A stretch of 64,000 nucleotides of DNA from Plotosus lineatus (GCA_024760905.1 CM045733.1:42382501-42446500); one strand, 5' to 3'. Shown: positions 9,721 through 20,601, counted from the stretch's first letter. Notes: generated from the sequence alone by a model not told the origin. Numbers and translations are program-made.

Positions 9721-12274
9721 TGCTTCTCCTGAAGTCGACCACCATCTCCTTCGTCTTCCTAGTGTTCAAGCACAGGTGGTTGCGCTCACACCAGTCCACG
9801 AAGTCAACGATGACCGACCGGTACTCCAGCTCGTTCCCCTCTGCCACACGGCCCACGATGGCGGAGTCGTCCGAGAACTTCTGGAGGTGCCAGCTGTTTG
9901 TGTTATATATGAAGTCCGAGGTATAGATGTTGAAAAGGAAGGGTGAGAGGACGGTGCCCTGCGGTGCCCCCGTGCTGCAGACTACCACCTTTGACTTACA
10001 GCCGCGTAGCCGCACGTACTGTGGACGGTTAGTAAGGTAGTCAATAATCCAGGCAGCAAGATGCCCGTCCACTCCCACGTCCTCCAGCTTCCCCCGCAGA
10101 CGCGCTGGCCTGATGGTGTTGAAGGCGCTGGAGAAGTCAAAGAACATGACCCTCACAGCGCTGCCGGCGATCTCCAGGTGGGTTAGTGCCCGCTGCAGAA
10201 GGTAGATGACGGCATCTTCTACTCCGATGTTGGGCCTGTAGGCAAACTGCAGCGGGTCTAGGGTGGGGCTCACCATAGAGCGGAGGTGTTCAAGGAGGAG
10301 CCTTTCCATGGTCTTAATGAGGTGGGAGGTCAGGGCGACAGGTCTGTAGTGGGCTGGTTCCTTCGCTTGAGCTGTTTTGGGAACCGGAACCACACAGGAG
10401 GTCTTCCATAGGACGGGAACCTTCTCCAGGCTGAGGCTCAGGTTGTACAGGTAGCATAGTACCACACAGAGCTGGTCTGCGCAGGTCCTCAGCAGCCTGG
10501 GACTGATGCCATCAGGTCCTTCAGATTTCCTCTGATTTAGTCGCCTCAGCTGTCTCCTCACCTGGTCTGATGTGAGTGAGAGGGGGGGCTGGGGTGGGCT
10601 GCAGAGGGAGGGGGATGTGTCTGTCGGGCTGTAGTAGTCAAGTGAAGTTGGCCTGGGGAGGGGAGGTGTCTGCTGGTCTGGAGACGTGTGAAGAGAGGAG
10701 GGGAACGGGGAGGGGTGCAGAGGGGGAGGGGGGAGAATCAAACCTGTTGAAGTAACAGTTTAGTTCATCCGCCCAGCGCCGGTCACCATCAGCTGTCCCT
10801 CTGACACTCTGCCCAAATCCAGACATGGTCTTTAGTCCTCTCCAGACGTCCCGCACGTTGTTCTGAGCCAGCTTCTCCTCCATCTTCTTCCCATAGTCCT
10901 TCTTTGCCCTCCTGATCCTCCACTGGAGCTCACGCTGGACCTTCTTCTGCTCCTCTCTGTCCCCCGAGATGAAAGCCTCTTTTTCTGGTTCAGGAGGACT
11001 TTAAGCTCAGGGGTGACCCATGGGTGGTTGTTGGAGAAGCACCGTACCCTCTGTGTTGGCACAGTGCTGTCCACGCAGAAGTTCATGTAGTCGGTGATGC
11101 AGTGTGTGAGGCCGTCGATGTCATCACCAAAGGAGTCACAGAGCATGCTCCAGTCTGTGGTCTGGAAACAGTCCCTAAGCCTCTCGTTGGTCTCCTCGGT
11201 CCACACTTTCACAGACCTCTTCTGTGCAGGTTCCTTTCGCACCCTGGGTGTGTATTGGGGGAGCAGGTAGACCAGGTTGTGGTCTGAGCGTCCCAGTGGG
11301 GGAAGGGGGGAGGAGCTGTAAGCGTCCTTCACATTTGCATACAGTAAGTCCAGAGTTTTATTGTCTCTTGTGGAGCACTTCACGTATTGCGTGAATGTCG
11401 GGAGAGAGGCGGAGAGAGGGGCGTGGTTAAAATCCCCGCTGATCAGAATCATGGCGCGGGGGTGACGAGTCTGTGTCTGATTAACGGCGCTGTGTAGACG
11501 CTCACACGCGGCCGCCGCATCAGCCGAGGGCGGAATGTACACGCAAAACACAATCACGTGTGAAAACTCCCTCGGTAGATAATATGGCCGCGCGCTTACC
11601 GCGAGCAGCTCCAGGTCCCGCGTGCACAGCTGCTCCTTCACGTGCACGTTTGCCGGTTGGCACCATCGTTCATTCACATAGACCGCCACACCCCCTCCTT
11701 TCTTCTTACCGCTCTCCGTTACACTCCGGTCTGCACGCGTGAGTGTAAATCCGTGAAGAGAAACCACAGAGTCCGGTGTGAGTTCATTCAGCCACGTCTC
11801 TGAGAAACACATGAGGCTGCAGTCCCGGTACTGCCTCTGCTGCCGGGTCAGCGCCGCGAGCTCCTCCGTCTTGTTGGTGATCGCGTGGACATTTCCCATG
11901 ATGACAGAGGGAACACATGTCCTCCGCGTCTTTCGTCCCCCTCTGCAGCCTCTCCTTTTCCTCCGTATTTCCACAGGAACAACGGGCTTTTCCGCATGAA
12001 GGAGGGCGGGGGCGCGCAGGCCGAGGAGGGTCTCACGTGTGTAAGACCTGCGTTGCTCAGAGCCGTCGGTGAATGAGTTTCCTGACGCCGATCCAAAAAG
12101 TGAAAATAAAAGTGCACAGAAAAACAAAAGCATCATGAAAGTATGTTTTCCAGATGCAGGATTGAAGAAAGAAAAAGAAAATTTGAAAAAAGATAAAGAA
12201 ACACGCCTATATACAATAGAAAAGAGAAAAAAGAAAAATAAACTGAAGAGCTCCTGTAACTGGCTGCAGGTCAC
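9156..12274 (-). pseudogene. Rex1-like endonuclease-RT polyprotein, frameshifted
   Basis: The endonuclease (about 11960-11280) shows 'MCFSETWLNE' (catalytic Glu), 'GGGVAVYVNERW', 'LISGDFNHAPL' (Asp/Asn) and 'GRSDHNLVYLLP' (SDH). After 'HPWVTPELKVLLNQKK' a one-base loss near 10983 shifts frame; the linker 'MEEKLAQNNVRDVWRGLKTM' continues in another frame, and a second shift sits near 10740. RT (10600-9700) has 'HYRPVALTSHLIKTMERLL', 'DPLQFAYRPN', 'FFDFSSAFNTIRP', 'GAPQGTVLSPFLFNIYTSDF' and catalytic 'KFSDDSAIVG'. A (CA)n tract at 9678-9715 lies inside the coding region and causes the third shift; the C-terminus continues as 'DSFKYLGVHLHNKLDWSHN'. All catalytic motifs survive, so damage is recent. 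Confidence 0.87.
9678..9715. repeat. (GT)n/(CA)n microsatellite inside LINE coding region
   Basis: About 19 GT units. On the coding (minus) strand they read as Thr-His repeats after 'VVDFRRSTR' and before the 'NIQGQDIETVDSF' segment. Confidence 0.93.
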
Positions 12275-12288
12275 CCGGCGCCATCTTG

Positions 12289-12319
<31 letters not shown>
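12289..12319. repeat. A31 homopolymer at 5' edge of Rex1-like LINE
   Basis: An uninterrupted run of 31 A bordering the 5' end of the minus-strand LINE. Its origin is unclear; it might be the target site or a later expansion. Confidence 0.85.
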
Positions 12320-12321
<2 letters not shown>

Positions 12322-12389
12322 ACGAGCAGTTGGAGAAAACTTACATCTGCTTGCTTTTCTCTCACAATAGTTTAAAAGTTAAAGTTGAA

Positions 12390-13203
12390 TACAGGAGGCC
12401 CCCATTTTTCGCGGGGATTTGGTTCCGGCCCTTCCTGCGGATCAAAAAATTCCTCAAGTTATTTACCCAGAAGTAAAACCCTCTGCATCTATTACATGCG
12501 CTAAAATATACTTCTATAGGCAGTCTGACCTATTACTATAATACAGTAAAATGTTGTAATGATTAAGTAAAAACTTTTAAATTTTATACTGTGATAATAT
12601 TTATTGATAATAAAATATATAAACAGTATATATACACATATATATAGGCCAATTTTGCAATGCCAATTCTGCAAAAGAGAAACCCAAAACAAAATACAAA
12701 CTGACAAAAACAAAACAAAACAAACAAAAAAACCCCCAAACCAACACAAAACCTCCCATTTAAACTGGATACATTGTTGCATCTGTGTATGCAGCTGTGC
12801 AGCCAGGCCCCCCTCTGCCGGAGCCTCGTATTAAGTGTACTTCAGGATAATGTTTAATCATATTTCATACTTATATTTATGATCTCTCTTTCTGTAGATT
12901 TTATTTCATTTCTATTTCTATTTCTACTTGTTCTTCAATTTCATTTCACTTTCACTTTTGACCTTGGACAGCTTTGTTGGTATCTCCGGATGTTTGCAAA
13001 ACGAATGTTGGTAAGTTGGAGAGCATCTGTATTGATATTTTATTTACATCTTATGTTATTTTTTCAATGTTTGATTTTTATTATAAGCATTTTTAGCATT
13101 GTATATATATTTATTAATATATACTAGTACACATACTCATGTGCGGATTTCAATGGTAGCCTGGGGATCTAGGTCCTAATTAAATGCCGAAAGTGAGGGA
13201 TCT
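12390..13203. mobile_element. Possible degraded Tigger/pogo-type non-autonomous element
   Basis: The left edge 'aggcccccatttttcgcggg' and the right edge 'gccgaaagtgagggatc' resemble ends of Tigger-type elements ('ggatccctcactttccg', compare 30879). The two edges do not pair well with each other, so this may be two fragments. The interior is AT-rich with no ORF I trust. Confidence 0.3.
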
Positions 13204-13204
13204 A

Positions 13205-13270
<66 letters not shown>
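13204..13270. repeat. (TA)n microsatellite
   Basis: About 33 TA units abutting the left end of the Tigger-like element. Confidence 0.95.
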
Positions 13271-13273
<3 letters not shown>

Positions 13274-13956
13274 CCTTGAATATCGCAGATAATGTAGACC
13301 AGGCCTGGCCACGATATTCAAAAAACCGCAAAGTAGGAACGCCCCTTTTATTTCTACCACACTCATATGTTTTAGCGTCTATACAATATCAAGACGTGTA
13401 TATTAAACGTATATTAAATGTTACACAGTTATATGCAGATGTAAATACTGTAATGTATTAAAGTAATGTTTAAATAGAACTTATATACATATTTATAAGT
13501 ATAAAAACTGTATACAGCATATATTTATAAGTATAGTATAAACACTTTAAGTACTGTACTCACCTCTGTGAAGCTCTTCTCCGACGAGAGACCTGTGCAG
13601 TACGATGAAGGTGGTGGTTATTGCAAGTCCATTCATGCCTCTTTGTCAGATTCTAGAGGTGTTGGATCATCGACTGAAGTCAAAGGGGCAGCAGGAGGTG
13701 CGATAGGAGCAGGAGGAGGTGTAGAGGTGCAGGAGAAGCTTCTGCTGGAGGTTTTCGGAGCACAAGGAACATGGTGATGGGGAGTTGTGACTGCTGTTTC
13801 TTTTTTGTACAAATGTTTTTGTACAAAGACATGACACCGTCAAGACGATGGCCAAATTCGATGGCTCTGACCATGTTGTCATCAATCTCCTGGACCCTTT
13901 GTTGCAAACTGTTTGCCATATTGAAAATCTCTTGCAGATTTCTCAAAGATAGACCA

Positions 13957-16632
13957 CACTCGGGGGCACTAACCAGTGTCTCTCCCCCTTATGCCGGTCC
14001 CAAGCCCGGAAAAATGCAGAGGGTTGCGACAGGAAGGGCATCCGGCGTAAAACTTCTGCCACATTAAAAATGCAAATGGTCAAAACAAAATTCATACCGG
14101 ATCGGTCGAGGCCCGGGTTAACAACGACCGCCATCAGTGCTGTCAACCAACAGGGTGCTGATGGAAATTGAACTACTATTGGTCGAAGACGTCGAAGAAG
14201 GAGAGGTGGGAGGCGTGTCCGTAGGCAGAGAGAGAGGAGGAAAAGCAAGAGTCTAGGACTGAGAGTAGGGACTTTGAATGTTGGAACTATACAAGGAAAA
14301 GATAGAGAGCTGGTTGACATGATGCAGAGGAGGAAGGTGGACATACTGTGTGTTCAGGAGATCAGGTGGAAAGGTAGCAAAGCTAAAAGCTTAGGGGCAG
14401 GGTTTAAGCTGTTTTATCATGGTGTGGATGGGAAGAGAAATGGAGTAGGAGTCATCTTGAAGGAGGGGTTTGTCAAGAATTTTCTAGAAGTGAAAAGAGT
14501 GTCAGACAGAGTGATGAGCCTCAAGTTAGAAATTGAAGGTGTGATGTTCAATGTTTTTAGTGCTTATGCCCCACAGACAGGATGTGAGCTAAAAGAGAAG
14601 GAGAGATTCTGGCTGAAAAAGGAAGAGTGTCGTGTTTTCTTCAAGGAGGAGTTGAAACAGACTTTGGGTAGTCAGGAAGTGCTTCCAGATGACTGGACAA
14701 CCACAGCCAATGTGATCAGGGAAACCGGTAGGAGAGTACTTGGTGTGTCCTCTGGAAGGAAAGTAGATAAGGAAACTTGGTGGTGGAATAAGGAAGTGCA
14801 GAAGTGTGTACAAAAGAAGAGGTTAGCCAAGAAGAAGTGGGACATTGAGAGGACCGAAGAGAGTAAACAAGAATACAGGGAGATACAGCGTAAGGCGAAG
14901 GTAGCGGTGTCAAAGGCCAAACAGAGGGCGTATGATGACTTGTATGATAGGTTGAACAGTAAGGAGGGAGAAAATGATTTATATAGGTTAGCACAGCTGA
15001 GAAATAGAGATGGGAAAGACATCCAGCAAGTTAGAGTGATACAGGACAGAGAGGGAAATGTATTGACTGATGACAGAAGTGTGCTGGGAAGATGGAAAGG
15101 GTACTTTGAAGAGCTGATGAATGAGGAAAATGAGAGAGAAAAAAGAGTAGAAGAGGTGACCATTGAGGAGCAGGAAGTAGCAAAGATTAGTAAGGGAGAA
15201 GTGAGGAGGGCATTGAAGAGGATGAAGAGTGGTATGGAAGTGTCTAGGGGAGGTAGCAGTAGATTTTCTGACAAGAATATTCAACAAGGTCTTAGAAAGT
15301 GAGCAGATGCCAGAGGAATGGAGGAGAAGTGTGCTTGTGCCCATTTTTAAGAACAAGGGAGATGTGCAGAGTTGTGGCAACTACAGAGGGATAAAGTTGA
15401 TGAGCCATACAATGAAGCTATGGGAAAGAATAGTGAAAGCAAGACTAAGGACAGAGGTCAGCATTTGTGAACAACAGTTTGGTTTCATGCCAAGAAAGAG
15501 CACCACAGATGCAGTGTTTGCTTTGGGGATGTTAATAGAGAAGTACAGAGAAAGGTCAGAAGGAGCTGCATTGTGCCTTTGTGGATCTGGAGAAAGCATA
15601 CGACAGGGTGCCGAGAGAAGAACTGTGGTATTGTATGAGGAAGTCTGGAGTGACAGAGAAGTATGTTAGAGTGGTGCAGGACCTGTATGAGAGATGTAAG
15701 ACAATGGTGAGGTGTGCTGTCGGTGTGACAAAAGAGTTCAAGGTGGACGTGGGACTGCATCAAGGGTCAGCTCTCAGCCCCTTCTTGTTTGCTATGGTGA
15801 TGGACAGGCTGACAGACAGGGTTAGACAAGAATCTCCTTGGACTTTGATGTTTGCAGATGACATCGTGATCTGTAGTGAGAGCAGAGATCAAGTGGAGGA
15901 AAATCTAGAGAGGTGGAGGTATGCCCTGGAAAGGAGGGGATTGAAGGTTAGCCTCAGTAAGACAGAATACATGTGTGTGAATGACAAGGACCCAAGAGGA
16001 ACTTTGAGGTTACAGGGGGCAGAGATAAAGAAGGTGGAGGATTTTAAGTACTTAGGCTCAACAATCCAGAGCAATGGAGAGTGTGGAAAAGAGGTGAAGA
16101 AGCACGTGCAGGCAGGTTGGAATGGATGGAGAAAAGTGTCCGGTGTGATGTGTGATCGGAGAGTATCGGCAAGAATGAAGGGAAAAGTGTACAAGACGGT
16201 GATGAGGCCAGCAATCTTGTATGGTTTAGAGACAGTGGCCCTGGGGAAAAGACAGGAGTCAGAGTTGGAGGTAGCAGAGATGAAAATGTTGAGGTTCTCT
16301 TTGGGAGTAACGAGGATGGATAGGATCAGAAATGAGTACATCAGAGGGACAGCACATGTTAGATGTTTTGGACACAAAGTCAGAGAGGCTAGATTGAGAT
16401 GGTTTGGACATGCACAGAGGAGGGATAGTGAGTATATTGGTAGTAGGATGCTGAGGTTGGAACTACCAGGCAAAAGGCCCAGAGGAAGACCAAAGAGAAG
16501 ATTTATGGATGTGGTGAAGGTGGACATGAAGGTCGTTGGAGTAAGAGTAGAAGATGCAGAGGATAGGGAGAGATGGAGGCAGATCATTTGCTGTGGCGAC
16601 CCCTGAAGAGAACAGCCGAAAGTAAAAGAAGA
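13957..16632 (+). mobile_element. RTE-clade LINE, copy B, inserted in Tigger transposase
   Basis: The 5' end begins near 'cactcgggggcactaaccag' and the 3' end is 'gaacagccgaaagtaaaag'. The 6-bp direct repeat 'agacca' at 13951-13956 and 16633-16638 fits the target duplication, and bringing the flanks together restores the Tigger frame (...EEPGL / SLRNLQEIF...). At 2.68 kb it is shorter than copy D because the endonuclease C-terminal half and part of the linker are deleted. Confidence 0.88.
14206..16606 (+). pseudogene. RTE endonuclease-RT, copy B, internally deleted
   Basis: The endonuclease N-terminus is present ('VGTLNVGTIQGKDREL', 'ILCVQEIRWKGSKAKSLG' with the catalytic Glu). At about 14610 the reading jumps in frame from 'ELKEKERFW' straight to the linker 'LKKEECRVFFKEEL', losing the second half of the endonuclease. 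A deletion near 15232 removes the 'KAVGPDDIPVEVWK'-type segment and shifts frame; a one-base insertion near 15552 shifts it again. RT then shows 'DLEKAYDRVPREELWY', 'LHQGSALSPFLFAMVMDRLT' and catalytic 'LMFADDIVICSES', and runs to the stop at 16604-16606. The catalytic RT box is intact, but the endonuclease could not work. Confidence 0.86.
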
Positions 16633-16638
16633 AGACCA

Positions 16639-16760
16639 GGCTCTTCATCCTCATTGTCCTCCTCTGCCTCCTTTACCTCTTCTTCCTCAATCCCCGATTT
16701 GGTCATTTCAATGAGGTCCTCATCAGTTAGGGGGTTGAGTGGCACTCGAGCAGTGTGTTG
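16639..16760 (-). other. Acidic C-terminal linker of Tigger transposase
   Basis: Minus-strand codons give an Asp/Glu-rich stretch ending '...EDNEDEEPGL' directly at the RTE-B insertion point. Tigger proteins carry such an acidic linker before the C-terminal helical segment, so this supports the split-gene reading. Confidence 0.6.
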
Positions 16761-18423
16761 ACGTCCTTCGTCATCATGTCTGAGAAGCCTTCAGTGGTTA
16801 CCAACCGAGCCAGTTTCACGGCCTTATCTACAGATGAGTGATGAATCTCCTCAGCGTAAATCCCTCATAATCATGGGTGATTTTTTTCGGCCACAAATTT
16901 TTCCAGCTTGAAATAATTATTTTTTCTTTCATATTACTGATGGCATTCTGGATTTTGGTCAGATATGTGGCAATGTTGTACTAGCTCCAATATTCTTTGA
17001 TGCTGAATTGCTGGTTGTCCTCGTCAATTGATGAGATGAGGCCCTGCATTGTGGATCTTGTGTAGAGGGCCTTGAAGGCCCGAATAACCCCCTGATCCAT
17101 AGGTTGAATGAGGGAAGTAGTGTTGGGGAGCAGGAACTCCACTTGACCCCCTTCATAATGGAGGTTGGTTGCATGTCCTCCTGCACAGTCTATTACGAGG
17201 AGGACCTTGAAGGGCAGCTCCCTTTAAGCGAGGTAGAGTTTCGTGCTCGGGATGAAACAATTCAAAAACCACTCATTTGTGAGGATTTCGTGATCCATGC
17301 TTTCTTGTTGCTCATCCAGTAGACAGGCAACAAGGCTTTGTTCTTGTTTTTCAAAGCATGAGGATGGTTGAATCTGTAGATTAAGGCTGGCTTTATCATG
17401 AAGCCAGCAGCATTCCCACACACGATGAACGTGAGGTAATCCTTATGTGCCTTGAACACTGGCCTTTTCAGTTCATCTGTGTACAAAAATGTCCGGGAAG
17501 GCATCCTCTTCCAAAAGAGACCAGTCTCATCCATATTGAAAACTTGTTCCAGAAGATAACCATTCTCTTTGATTATTTTGGGGAACTCTAGCTTGACGTA
17601 CCGTTTGGCTGCCACGTGGTCTGCCGAGGAGGCCTCCCCATACAGCGAAACACTCTGCAGGCCGTACCTCTTCTTAAAGTTTTCAAACCAGCCCTTTCTG
17701 ACAGTAAAACCATGTTTTTCTTGTGGCTCAGCGGTACTGGTACTAAGCTGAGATTCATCTTCATCGTCTTCGTCGTCCAGAGCTAAGCTATCATACAAAG
17801 CCTTCACTTTGGTTCATGGAATCATGTTGCTATCGAGACTGATCTTCTTCTCCTTACAGTCCGATATCCAAACCGATTCTCCATCTTAACAATGTTTTTA
17901 TTCCTAGTGCTTACCACTCACTTAGTGTCCTTGGAAAAGGATATTGATGCCGTTTTCCGAATGTTCACTTCGTCTTTTTTGATGTACCACACGGTTGACT
18001 CTTTTAGGCCGTAATGGTGTGCCATGTGGGCATAAGTTTTGCCCGCAGCCAGCATATCTAACAACTTCACCTTCTCATTCACAGTCATCATCTTCCACTT
18101 TTTCTTGGGCTCATTCGATGCCGCAGATGGTGTAGGTCGTTTAAGAGCCATTTTTGAGATAAATTAAATAAAATACTGTAAGCAACAAAATGTACAGAAA
18201 TACTGTAGCGCAATAAGAAATCCAACAAAGCTTGAGAGAACTGGGTGTCTTTTGCCTCCCCTGGGGATTTATTGATGTGTCTAAGCCAATCAGCTTGCGA
18301 ATGGGTGGTCCCTGCGACTTTCGGCATGAATTTTGAAATTTTTATGAATTTTTTTTATGATTGTTTTTTAAAATTCCGCGATGCACCAAGACCACGATAC
18401 TCAAATCGTGAAGTGGCAAGGGA

Positions 18424-18427
<4 letters not shown>

Positions 18428-18459
<32 letters not shown>

Positions 18460-18462
18460 CTA

Positions 18463-18541
<79 letters not shown>
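18428..18541. repeat. (CT)n then (TA)n microsatellite
   Basis: CT units to about 18457, a short 'tatactag' interruption, then about 39 TA units. It abuts the right end of the Tigger-like element. Confidence 0.95.
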
Positions 18542-18544
<3 letters not shown>

Positions 18545-18685
18545 GGCAAATTGTATACCGCATGTGGAACTTATCTCTGACTTTCTCTTCAATAACAGTA
18601 AGTAAGTTTATTTAAAGATTGTGAATACATATAATTTCTGGAAAAGGGGAGTGAAATGTCATCTGTGATATCTAGCAGCATTAGT

Positions 18686-19018
18686 CCCTTCCTTCCTTCC
18701 TTTCGGCTTTTCCTTTTCAGGAGTCGCCACAGCGAATCATCTGATTCGCACATTTGATTTGGCATAGGTTTTTACGTCGGATGCCCTTCCTGTCACAACC
18801 CTTTAGCAAGGGACAGAAACACACTGACGGCTTTGCAGCTTACTCTTTTTACGAAAGTCAGTAATGGTTCTTTTACATACCTCACACCATAGACAGGACA
18901 TGGCCCGCCTTTGATAATAGCTGCACTGGGGGGACAGTGACAACCTTGTGGGGACTCAAACCCTAACCTTAGGATGAGTGATCCTGCGCCCTATCCACTA
19001 GACCACCACTGCCCGTCG
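18686..19018 (-). mobile_element. SINE-1 variant whose tail is made of RTE 5' and 3' ends
   Basis: Read on the minus strand: a tRNA-like head with B-box-like 'gggtttgagtcccc', the SINE-1 body ('gtaagtaatgg...' region, complement of 'cagtaatggttcttttacat'), then 'ggttgtgacaggaagggcat', which matches the 5' UTR of RTE copies B and D, then 'gattcgctgtggcgactcct', which matches the RTE 3' UTR, ending in a pyrimidine/purine-rich repeat. A 12-bp direct repeat 'agcagcattagt'/'agtagcattagt' at 18674-18685 and 19019-19030 (one mismatch) is a convincing target duplication. Ordinary SINE-1 copies have an unrelated (AATG)n tail in this position. Confidence 0.82.
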
Positions 19019-19071
19019 AGTAGCATTAGTATAGATGTTAAATTCGACGCTGGAATTCGGCTTTGAAGAAG

Positions 19072-19073
<2 letters not shown>

Positions 19074-19111
<38 letters not shown>

Positions 19112-19123
19112 CCCGTCTCTTTG

Positions 19124-19169
<46 letters not shown>

Positions 19170-19191
19170 ACACACACACACACACACACAC
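19074..19191. repeat. (CT)n and (CA)n microsatellites
   Basis: CT units at about 19074-19108, a short spacer, then CA units with one interruption to 19191. Confidence 0.94.
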
Positions 19192-19333
19192 AGCATGCAA
19201 ACGGTTAAATTAGCAGCATCCAGATGAACTAGTGCAATTTGAATAGAAGAAAATACAGTATATGAAGAGAGTGGGGCAAATGAGTGCAAATGGTGCGATC
19301 GATGCACAAATGAGCAGTTTCCCACTGCTTACA

Positions 19334-19334
<1 letters not shown>

Positions 19335-19371
<37 letters not shown>
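19335..19371. repeat. (TG)n microsatellite
   Basis: About 18 TG units in otherwise unremarkable sequence. The flanks 19192-19334 and 19372-19846 contain no feature I recognise; a short acidic ORF at 19590-19811 has no recognisable domain. Confidence 0.93.
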
Positions 19372-19373
<2 letters not shown>

Positions 19374-19846
19374 TACCTCAGGTCTGCTGGAATATTAAGA
19401 AAGACATGATTACATTGCAATTCGGTCAAAGAAAATCCCATATGCTCAGTATTATGTACTTTAGAAAGCTAATATGAGTATTTTATGAGTATTGGTATTT
19501 TTCTCTGCATGCAAAATTCGATTGTGGAATTTTGGTTTTGATCATTTGATTTGTGTGTGTAATCTTGTCTGGACTGGACATGCTGGATCGTGGGTTGTTT
19601 AGTTTTGCACGAAAATTGGTCAAGACCTGAAAAAATACTTAAATGTTTCATACCTTTTACATATAAACAAACTGATGATGATGATTCCATCTGTGTTGAT
19701 GAAGATTTTGATTTTGATGTTGATGAAGAAGAGGCATCTGTTAATAAAAGTGTGATGAGTGGTGTTTGTGAAGAAGATGTGATTTTATGTGCTGAGCAGG
19801 ATATAAATTAAGATGATAATGTTGAGGGCAGAGTTGATGAAGGTTA

Positions 19847-20458
19847 CAGTGGTATGAAAAAGTATCTGAACCTTTTGGAATTTCTCACATTTCTGCATAA
19901 AATCAACATCAAATGTGTTCTGATCTTTGTCAAAATCACACAGATGGAAAAAACAGTGTCTGCTTTAACTAAAACAACCCAAACATTTATAGGTTTTCAT
20001 ATTTTAATGAGGATAGCAGGCAAACAATGACAGAAGGGGAAGGAATAAGTAACTGAACCCTCTGCCAAAGGAGACTTAAAGAGCAATTGAAACCAATTTT
20101 GACCAAACAATTTAAGTCAGGTGTGTGCCCAATCACTGATGAGTGGCTTAACGCTGCCCTGCACACTATAAAACACACACCTGGTAAGAATTGTCTTGAT
20201 GAGACGCATTGTCTGATGTGCACCATGGCTCACTCAAAAGAGCTGTCTGAAAACCTGCGATCAAGAATTGTTGATTTGTATAAAGCTGGGAAAGGATACA
20301 AAACCATCTCTAAAAGTTTTGATGTTCATCAATCGACAGTCAGAGAAGTTATCTACAATTGGAGAGAGTTTGGCACTGTTGCTTCTCTCCCAAGGAGTGG
20401 CCATCCACCAAAGATGACGCCAAGAGTTTAGCGCAGAATACTCAGAGAGGTAAAAGGC
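19847..20458 (+). mobile_element. Tc1-like transposon, 5' half only
   Basis: Begins after a TA at 19845-19846 with 'cagtggtatgaaaaagtatc', a typical Tc1-like terminal repeat start, continues through a 5' UTR and enters a transposase ORF. The element breaks off near 20458, where a SINE tail takes over, so the catalytic half and the right terminal repeat are missing. Confidence 0.82.
20225..20458 (+). pseudogene. Tc1-like transposase N-terminal fragment
   Basis: It starts 'MAHSKELSENLRSRIVDLYK' and includes the paired helix-turn-helix DNA-binding region ('GYKTISKSFDVHQSTVREVI', 'WREFGTVASLPRSGHPPK'). A stop at 20429-20431 follows 'MTPRV', and the next codons ('RRILREVK') still match the family before the break. 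The DDE domain is absent, so it is only a DNA-binding remnant. Confidence 0.83.
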
Positions 20459-20601
20459 TGTTGGTGTGTTTCCGTCCTGTGATGGCCTGTCCAGCTGTCC
20501 AGGGTGTACTCTGCCCTTGCATAGAGTCATCTGAAATGGGTGCCATCCTTCCCACGACCCTAATTAGGATTAAGCGGTTCAGAAAATGAATGAATGAATA
20601 C
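20459..20601 (+). mobile_element. SINE-1/SINE-2 common tail fragment
   Basis: Contains 'gtgatggcctgtccagctgt', 'cgaccctaattaggattaag' and the end 'cagaaaatgaatgaatga'. Only the shared 3' half is present, so the two families cannot be told apart. Confidence 0.75.

Larger units (their letters stand above)
8811..12288 (-). mobile_element. Rex1-like (CR1-group) LINE, near full length
   Basis: The 3' end is on the left and consists of tandem (TCTTA)n units (8811-8830, seen as 'aagataagataagataagat') followed inward by 'acagctttattaatctcaca'. The 5' end is near 12288, where 'gcgccatcttg' abuts an A-run (12289-12319). The order 5'-endonuclease-RT-short repeat tail is typical of fish Rex1/CR1-type elements, and the RT contains 'FFDFSSAFNTI', the segment commonly used to recognise Rex1. 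Length about 3.5 kb. I found no clear target duplication. L2-type would be the alternative class. Confidence 0.8.
13680..18151 (-). pseudogene. Tigger-type (CENP-B/DDE) transposase, split by RTE-B
   Basis: The N-terminal CENP-B-like helix-turn-helix is at 18151-17918 ('MTVNEKVKLLDMLAAGKTYA', 'GLKESTVWYIKKDE'). A frameshifted stretch follows (17917-17810, 'NIVKMEN'-like). The second DNA-binding and DDE region is at 17807-16950: 'GWFENFKKRYGLQ', 'VFNMDETGLFWKRMPSRTF' (first Asp), 'IVCGNAAGFMIKPALIY', and, after a further frameshift, 'NTTSLIQPMDQGVIRAFKAL'-like sequence near 17110-17040. The C-terminus resumes left of the RTE at 13956-13680: 'LRNLQEIFNMANSLQQRVQE', 'AIEFGHRLDGVMSLYKNI'. Joined length would be about 590 codons, as in Tigger1-type proteins. 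Several frameshifts make it inactive. Confidence 0.82.
13271..18427 (-). mobile_element. Tigger/pogo-like DNA transposon interrupted by RTE copy B
   Basis: Transposase is on the minus strand. The right end reads inward as 'gtcatcccttgccacttcac' and the left as 'attccttgaatatcgcag', which resemble each other loosely as terminal inverted repeats. Both ends abut TA- or CT/TA-microsatellites, compatible with TA insertion preference. Removing RTE-B (13957-16632) leaves about 2.5 kb, normal for an autonomous Tigger. End positions are inferred and may be off by some tens of bases. Confidence 0.7.

Noticed and set aside
19590..19811. Acidic 73-codon open frame
   Set aside because: No domain or promoter context; low-complexity Asp/Glu/Val run, probably chance.
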